From contig MU858403.1 of the NCBI GenBank assembly GCA_033297075.1, forward strand, positions 1 through 13,136: DNA of 13,136 nt, given 5' to 3'. The DNA is from Rhypophila decipiens. Its lineage: Eukaryota; Ascomycota; Sordariomycetes; Sordariales; Naviculisporaceae. Both the position numbers and the translations under genes were made by a program. The notes under the pieces are model-generated. The model was not told the DNA's origin. It saw nothing but the letters and a program-made list of their open reading frames with translations, and did not search any database. Shown piece after piece: positions 9,132-13,136 of this stretch. Position 1 is the first letter of the stretch, and each line of letters starts with the position of its first letter.

Positions 9132-9672
9132 TCGAGGAGGCTGGCAATGGATCAAGGATCTCTTTATGTTTGTTTTACGACGTTTCGTGACTCGGATTTC
9201 TCGCGATTTTGTTGTTACGTACTTTGTATTTTCCAACTTTTCTTGCTTTTCTGTTCTTTGCTGATGTTTCGTTTCCTTGTTTGTTATGAGGGCATCTCTT
9301 TGCAATCCTGGCAGCTTACCGTGCAATTTACTGAGTTAGACATCCTTGTAGTTCTCCAAGAACGACTTGTCCCCTACCGTTTCTTTGGGATCTGGAGATC
9401 CTGTGTGGAAATCAATACGCAATTCTCGTAGCAGGCTAATGGTTCCTTAGCTTCAGCGGATCTAAACATGTTACTGGACATGACAAAATCCGGACAATCG
9501 GGTCTTCAGCTGAGGGTTAGGGTTAGGGTTTCATTCTTGGGCATCTACTTATCAACTACCCGGCCAGCATCCATCCCAACGACCGCTAGAGTGCTTGAAA
9601 AGACATAGCCATCGCATATTTCACTTGTGTTCCCAACGAATCACCTCCCTCCTTCTCTTGTATGCGGTCGGC
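9132..9672. other. Intergenic region between the Clr5-ankyrin and HET genes
   Basis: The first 250 bases are T-rich and look like a 3' UTR; a hydrophobic open frame there reflects the T content. The second half contains the TTAGGG tract at 9514-9530 and a CT-rich stretch (about 9620-9660) just before the HET start, consistent with a promoter and leader. No RNA gene or mobile element was recognised. Confidence 0.45.
9514..9530 (+). repeat. Short interstitial telomere-like tract (TTAGGG)
   Basis: GGGTTAGGGTTAGGGTT, nearly three units of the TTAGGG telomere repeat used by most filamentous fungi, lies about 145 bp upstream of the HET start. It may be a relic of telomere capture or break repair, or a telobox-type site bound by Myb/TRF-like proteins in the promoter. 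The length is too short to decide. Confidence 0.7.
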
Positions 9673-10962
9673 ATGCTTTCTCGCCATCATCTACCTCAGC
9701 CCATCAGGAGCTATGAGCCCGTCTCGGCTCGTCACATTGAGCCGGAGCGGGGTATATGTGACAGATGTGCCCACGACGTCTTCAACTCGTCGCTTCGACT
9801 GTCGCTTGTCAACAACCGCAACACAGAATCAGTTAAGCACTCGTACTCTAGCCTTGCACTTGACGTATACGCGTCGGTTCTCTCTGGCTGTCGCTGGTGC
9901 TCCACCATTGGGAATGCTGTTCTCACCTGTTCTGAGCTGGACTGTTGGATGGAGGACGGTGATGAGTCGGAGTCTGCGGATGGCTTCGATGCAAATATGC
10001 ATTTAAATGGAGATGTTGAAGATGTACAGATGCCATCGCCTGGGAAGGTAGTCCATCTAGCTGACGAGGGTATGGCTGAGGAAGATCCCAGTGACGCGAC
10101 GAGCTCCAGCGAGAGTCCTGGGCCTCACACCATTCACTTGCTTGACTGTACGGCAAAACTTGACATTACGATTGAGTTTCTGAAGTGGCGCGACAGTTCT
10201 GTATTCAACGTCGTCAAGGTCACGGCCGGGGTGACGACCGGGGGCGAGGATAAATGCCCAATTCGGGAGATGATCGGTGAAAACGCTGTCGCCATGACGC
10301 TGGAAGTCATGTGCACAGATACAATGGATGGCATTGCGGTCGTTCCTCAGCGCTGGGACATGGTGTCTGCAGCTTCCTTCGACAAATGGATGCCACGGGC
10401 CCGAGCATGGCTCCAAATCTGCGAGGAACATCATACCTCATGCGCGACTTCCGGTGCTTTCCAGCCCACACGTCTCATTGACTTGCGCGATCCTCGGCAC
10501 CCACGACTCGTTATCCGCTCGTCAAGTATCAAGCCGGTCCCCTATATCGCCCTAAGCTACGTCTGGGGACGGAAGCAAGAATACGTCCTCACACAGGCCT
10601 CTCTCGCCGAAATGCTAACAGGGCTAGACCTCACGCGCCTACCAAGGACATTACTAGACGCAATTGAAGCAACGCACCATCTGGGATTCGAGTACCTTTG
10701 GATCGACGCCTTCTGCATCATCCAAGATTCACCGGAAGACAAGGCAAGAGAACTGCCCCTCATGGCGGACACGTACAGGGAGAGCTCTCTCTGTATCGTC
10801 GTAGCTAGTGCCGCTGCAGCCGGTGACGGCTTCCTGAAACCTCCGGCCCCTCCCCGGTTCTTCGTCGATCCCTTCGAGGTGAAGGTCGGTGACTTCGATG
10901 AGCCCCTAGCTCTGACATTCGGCTACCGGGCGCCTGTCACGGCACCAACCCTGTGTGGTTAG
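9673..10962 (+). CDS. HET-domain protein, truncated within or just after the domain (429 aa)
   Basis: HET-domain proteins act in heterokaryon incompatibility, where contact between unlike fungal individuals triggers cell death. Signatures are in the usual order: an N-terminal ICDRC (C29, C32), GCRWC (C73, C76), the pre-domain pattern W246-x3-C-x3-H-x2-C (to C257), then the HET domain from about residue 291. There YIALSYVWG (SYCWG in most members), YLWIDAFCIIQD (about 341-352) and LMADTYRESSLCIVVASAAA are clear. The first ATG before these motifs is 9673; the open frame extends upstream without an ATG. The protein stops at 10962 after ALTFGYRAPVTAPTLCG, just where the next motif of the family, a tryptophan followed by QE (R-x-W-T-x-QE), is expected. 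I saw no continuation in any frame downstream. Most family members are 500-800 residues long. It is probably a 3'-deleted pseudogene, or less likely a short HET-only form. Confidence 0.8.
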   Translation: MLSRHHLPQPIRSYEPVSARHIEPERGICDRCAHDVFNSSLRLSLVNNRNTESVKHSYSSLALDVYASVLSGCRWCSTIGNAVLTCSELDCWMEDGDESESADGFDANMHLNGDVEDVQMPSPGKVVHLADEGMAEEDPSDATSSSESPGPHTIHLLDCTAKLDITIEFLKWRDSSVFNVVKVTAGVTTGGEDKCPIREMIGENAVAMTLEVMCTDTMDGIAVVPQRWDMVSAASFDKWMPRARAWLQICEEHHTSCATSGAFQPTRLIDLRDPRHPRLVIRSSSIKPVPYIALSYVWGRKQEYVLTQASLAEMLTGLDLTRLPRTLLDAIEATHHLGFEYLWIDAFCIIQDSPEDKARELPLMADTYRESSLCIVVASAAAAGDGFLKPPAPPRFFVDPFEVKVGDFDEPLALTFGYRAPVTAPTLCG

Positions 10963-11066
10963 TCCACGGAGCATGTCATGTGATAGCGCGTCCTAGCTCC
11001 CACCTGTATTTACCCACCGGCCATCTGCCCTAGATAGTTTCCTCTCTCCATGGCACAACAAACATC

Positions 11067-11237
11067 TTAGCTGCCACCTAAGGTTCGCCCCGTGACAATC
11101 CCGCAACTCCGACAGGAGCCCCAGAACGACCGTTTCTCAATAGCTCTTTCTCCAATGGCGAGCCCGGTCTCGGTATCTGCCTTAGGAGCAGGAGAGGATG
11201 AGACCAGGAGAGGCAGGAGAGCGAGAAGAAGCTTCAT
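11067..11237 (-). CDS. Short secreted cysteine-containing peptide precursor (56 aa), possibly truncated
   Basis: The minus strand encodes a 56-residue precursor. Residues 1 to about 15-17 form a signal peptide (MKLLLALLPLLVSSSPA) with a plausible cleavage after SSSPA. A short acidic pro-region follows, ending in the Lys-Arg pair at 35-36, a Kex2-type processing site. The mature part would be about 20 residues, beginning SFWGSC and containing two cysteines (C42, C45). The start has a good fungal context (CCTCAAGATGAAG), with a TATA box 126 bp and CCAAT boxes further upstream. The pattern G-S-C-x2-C-x4-G-x-x-L recalls the N-terminus of small secreted fungal cyanovirin-N-like lectins, but this is weak. 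Immediately past the TAA the frame continues with DVCCAMERGNYL before another stop. The TAA may therefore be a lesion in a once longer gene. Function is unknown. The gene converges on the HET gene across 104 bp. Confidence 0.55.
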   Translation of the reverse strand: MKLLLALLPLLVSSSPAPKADTETGLAIGERAIEKRSFWGSCRSCGIVTGRTLGGS

Positions 11238-11362
11238 CTTGAGGTTGGTGGGCGGTAGGGATAAGTTTTTGGAAATTTTTCTTGTTTGGCAGTAATGATA
11301 TCTTTGAGCCTGATAACCTGGAGAAGAGGAGGACTGAAAAAAAAGCAGCTCACAGTCTACGC

Positions 11363-11368
11363 TTTATA
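11363..11368 (-). promoter_or_regulatory. TATA box of the secreted-peptide gene
   Basis: On the minus strand this reads ACTATAAAGCG, with TATAAA 126 bp upstream of the start codon at 11237. A T-tract and a C/T-rich leader (TCAGTCCTCCTCTTCTCC) follow, as expected for a fungal core promoter. Confidence 0.5.
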
Positions 11369-11546
11369 GTTTTGAAGTCGGCTAGCTAGGGTATTTGAGG
11401 CTTTGAGCCCACCAATTTCTACATCGCATATTACTAAAGTCCAGACCAATCATCACACTAACGGTAAATTACCTTACCTTGCCATGCATATTCAGCACCA
11501 AGCGAAGGATTCATCCATCACATTCCTCCTACCTATGGAGAAATGG

Positions 11547-11711
11547 ATTGGGCTGCGCCGCACGCGAGGTTGTGTAACAGTAATCTTAACCGCGGCAAGG
11601 GATATTCCACTACCCCGCGGGAAAGTAAGCCACCAGCCCTATTGCAGGCCGGTTCGCCCGGACTTTGTGATAGACTGGGTTATTGTGCATCTCGCTATTG
11701 GACCGTATTGG
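11547..11711 (-). promoter_or_regulatory. Three CCAAT boxes upstream of the secreted-peptide gene
   Basis: CCAAT occurs on the minus strand at 11547-11551, 11697-11701 and 11707-11711. CCAAT is the site of the fungal Hap/CBC complex. The boxes are 310-475 bp upstream of the peptide start and share its orientation, but the pentamer is short enough to arise by chance. Two of the three lie inside the diverged direct repeat described separately. Confidence 0.3.
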
Positions 11712-11723
11712 GCTGTGCCGCAT
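11547..11723. repeat. Diverged direct repeat, copies 160 bp apart
   Basis: ATTGGGCTGCGCCGCAC (11547-11563) and ATTGGGCTGTGCCGCAT (11707-11723) match at 15 of 17 positions. Both differences are C in the left copy and T in the right copy, at CpG positions of the left copy. No longer duplication is obvious around them. Confidence 0.6.
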
Positions 11724-12278
11724 GACTGCTCTGACAACCCCGCCTCCGCCAAAAAAGGACCTTTTTTTTTTTCCAGCCCGGCAGATGCATTAGGTTATAT
11801 AACTTGCAGACCAGCGGCCGATGATGGGTCTCCGGGATCGCACACGTTGAGTACATGGGGGAACTATAGTCGATCCCCCTTTCCTATTCCGAGCGAGCAG
11901 CAGGTTTTATCAATAGCCGACGGAGGCTTCTTCGGAAGCTTTTGAGGAGGCCTCTTGGACGTTCCCTAGGAGCCAAGAAGATTCAAAATGAGGTGGCGTA
12001 CAGAGTAGCTTCAGTTGGTGTAACAATACAACCCTGCCATGCCATCATCCCCCGCGCGCACGATGCTAGGTTAGTCGAAGACAGTTGTGCCAAGGAGGTT
12101 TCTCTATGCCGCAGTATCCGTTACATTTGTGAAATGGCTTTGATGGAGAGTCCCAATGGGGGCGCGGAAAGGGCCGAGCTAGCCATTGTAGACGAGCTGA
12201 TGGTTCAAGCGACGGAATTGCTTCCGCCCAGGAATGCTGGGATCCGTACCGCAACTTGTGCAAGTGGCGGTTAAGATT

Positions 12279-12294
12279 CTGAAAACGTTTTCAG
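12279..12294. repeat. Perfect 16-bp palindrome
   Basis: CTGAAAACGTTTTCAG is identical to its reverse complement. It could be a site for a dimeric DNA-binding protein, a transposon target or relic, or chance. No gene start lies close enough to assign it to a promoter. Confidence 0.6.
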
Positions 12295-12739
12295 GAGCCG
12301 TATTTGCACTTAGGTGGTTGCTGTTGACGTCGTCGGGCGAACAGATATTCTGGCAGTCGTATCGGAACGGATTGACTGGAAGTTGTCGCAGGCAGATGGT
12401 CAGGCTGGGTTGGGTAGCAAATCAGCGCCTAGACCTTCTCTCTACATTTACCTCTACCCTTAACCCAGCACTCCAAAACTTCACCCTAGTCGTAAACACA
12501 TTTCATCGCCTATTGAAAGTTATTTATTTATTCATCAAGGCCGTTTTCTGGCTCAGGACGCTACCATCGCCTCGGGGCGTCTTCTAGCTTACGGTCTCAG
12601 TTCTTGGCTCCTTTGGCTCTCTTCTTAGTAGTAGTTGAGATATTTGTAACTGGTAGTAGTAGCCTAGTAAATTTAGAGAAGAGAAACTTGCCTTTCCCCT
12701 TCCCAAACTACCTGACCCATCTACTCTGCTAAATTGGGA

Positions 12740-13060
12740 CTATTGACAGTACACAATCATCCTCGCTTCGCTACTATTCGTGCTACTCGTACGCCCTGGT
12801 CTTCCAGTCGAGCCATCCGGCCACAGTAGCCTAAGCACTAGTTCTGCCGTGTGCCGACACAGACTGCCCGGTCCTTTGTACAAAAGAATCTTCATACCTG
12901 ATGTTGGGTCGATTTGTCGACTCCCGAATCAGCCGCGGCCGCACGAGCATGTTCTGCCCGACAAAGTCATCCTCTCGAACCGGCGGCAGCGTCGCCGTGA
13001 GCCAGACGGTCTGCGTGCGAATCTGTCGTACATACGAGCCCAATGTTACAACCTGACACC
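12740..13060 (-). pseudogene. Relic of a RecQ-type helicase (telomere-linked or transposon type)
   Basis: The minus-strand frame ending at 12831 reads LGSYVRQIRTQTVWLTATLPP and then LVRPRLIRESTNRPNIRY (about 13043 to 12894). LTATLPP matches the shape of superfamily 2 helicase motif III, and this wording is typical of RecQ-like helicases of fungal subtelomeres and mobile DNA. The frame then degenerates to a stop at 12831. About 43 codons past NIRY, in another frame, RMIVYCQ (12763 to about 12743) resembles the motif IV region of the same proteins, at about the expected distance, followed at once by an in-frame TAG. The piece is therefore a frameshifted fragment. The ATP-binding motifs I and II would lie to the right, towards or beyond 13136, and motifs V and VI were not found to the left. 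The family call rests on recalled motifs only. Confidence 0.6.
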
Positions 13061-13136
13061 TGGGTAGGTACAGACTGCAAGGCAGGACGCCTAACGGGGG
13101 TTGACAGTTGGAAAGGAGGTTGTACGCGGTAAGTAC

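Larger units (their letters stand above)
11369..12739. other. Long stretch without a recognised gene
   Basis: Open frames on the plus strand here begin at non-ATG codons, show no domain or signal features and change composition along their length. I see no tRNA or rRNA. What the region holds is structure: a diverged direct repeat (11547-11563 and 11707-11723), an A/T-tract inverted repeat (11751-11768), a UUCG-loop hairpin (11924-11941), a perfect palindrome (12279-12294), a degenerate telomere-like ACCCTTAACCC (12456-12466) and short TAG triplet runs near 12625-12662. It looks like decayed non-coding or transposon-derived DNA. Confidence 0.4.

Noticed and set aside
9147..9431. Hydrophobic open frame resembling a small membrane protein
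   Set aside because: Phe and Leu content simply reflects the T-rich 3' flank of the Clr5-ankyrin gene; there is no polar or conserved segment and no promoter signal.
11751..11768. Inverted repeat of A and T tracts (AAAAAAGG-A-CCTTTTTT) followed by more T
   Set aside because: Homopolymer tracts readily give such symmetry by chance, and there is no nearby gene end on the plus strand that it would terminate.
11403..11945. Plus-strand open frame of 180 codons
   Set aside because: It opens with TTG, the first ATG is well inside, it shows no recognisable domain, and its first part covers the promoter region of the minus-strand peptide gene.
11942..12587. Two overlapping plus-strand open frames of about 110-117 codons
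   Set aside because: Neither starts with ATG, composition is not coding-like, and one crosses the palindrome and ends in AT-rich sequence. No family features were seen.
12780..13067. Plus-strand open frame of 95 codons at the right edge
   Set aside because: It is the antisense of the helicase relic, whose minus-strand reading contains clear helicase-like motifs, and it lacks an ATG start.

Overview
The window looks like accessory, possibly subtelomeric, DNA of a filamentous ascomycete (Pezizomycotina). The reasons are short GT-AG introns, CT-rich leaders, a Clr5-ankyrin protein and a HET-domain protein (two families expanded in moulds), a short TTAGGG tract, and a decayed RecQ-type helicase resembling fungal telomere-linked helicases. 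No database search was possible, so family names rest on motif recognition.

Left third (1-3106): one long plus-strand gene resembling fungal DUF6604 proteins. It is broken by two in-frame stops and two reading-frame shifts, so it reads as a pseudogene of about 940 codons. Its real N-terminus begins at ATG 275, in a different frame from the long open frame that follows.

Middle (3107-4741): a poorly coding stretch with a small gene for a single-pass membrane protein (3585). The gene is bracketed by two arrays of a CAGGTTTTG-like motif in opposite orientations: about 22-bp period on the left, 13-bp period on the right. I cannot match this arrangement to a known element.

4742-9131: the best intact gene, a 1,417-residue Clr5-ankyrin protein. 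Two short introns join an N-terminal Clr5 domain to a long helical body and C-terminal ankyrin repeats. The middle of the protein holds four copies of a degenerate motif (F-A-x-x-x-[IV]...), three of them exactly 47 residues apart.

Right third (9132-13136): a short TTAGGG tract precedes a HET-domain gene that stops partway through its domain (10962). It faces a very short minus-strand gene (11237 to 11067) for a secreted peptide with signal sequence, Lys-Arg processing site and two cysteines. Then comes about 1.4 kb of apparently non-coding sequence with a perfect 16-bp palindrome and a diverged direct repeat. The edge holds a frameshifted minus-strand helicase relic (about 13060 to 12740).

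The genes show no shared pathway. The common theme is accessory proteins, truncation and mobile or subtelomeric debris. Only the Clr5-ankyrin gene, the small membrane protein and perhaps the secreted peptide look potentially functional.
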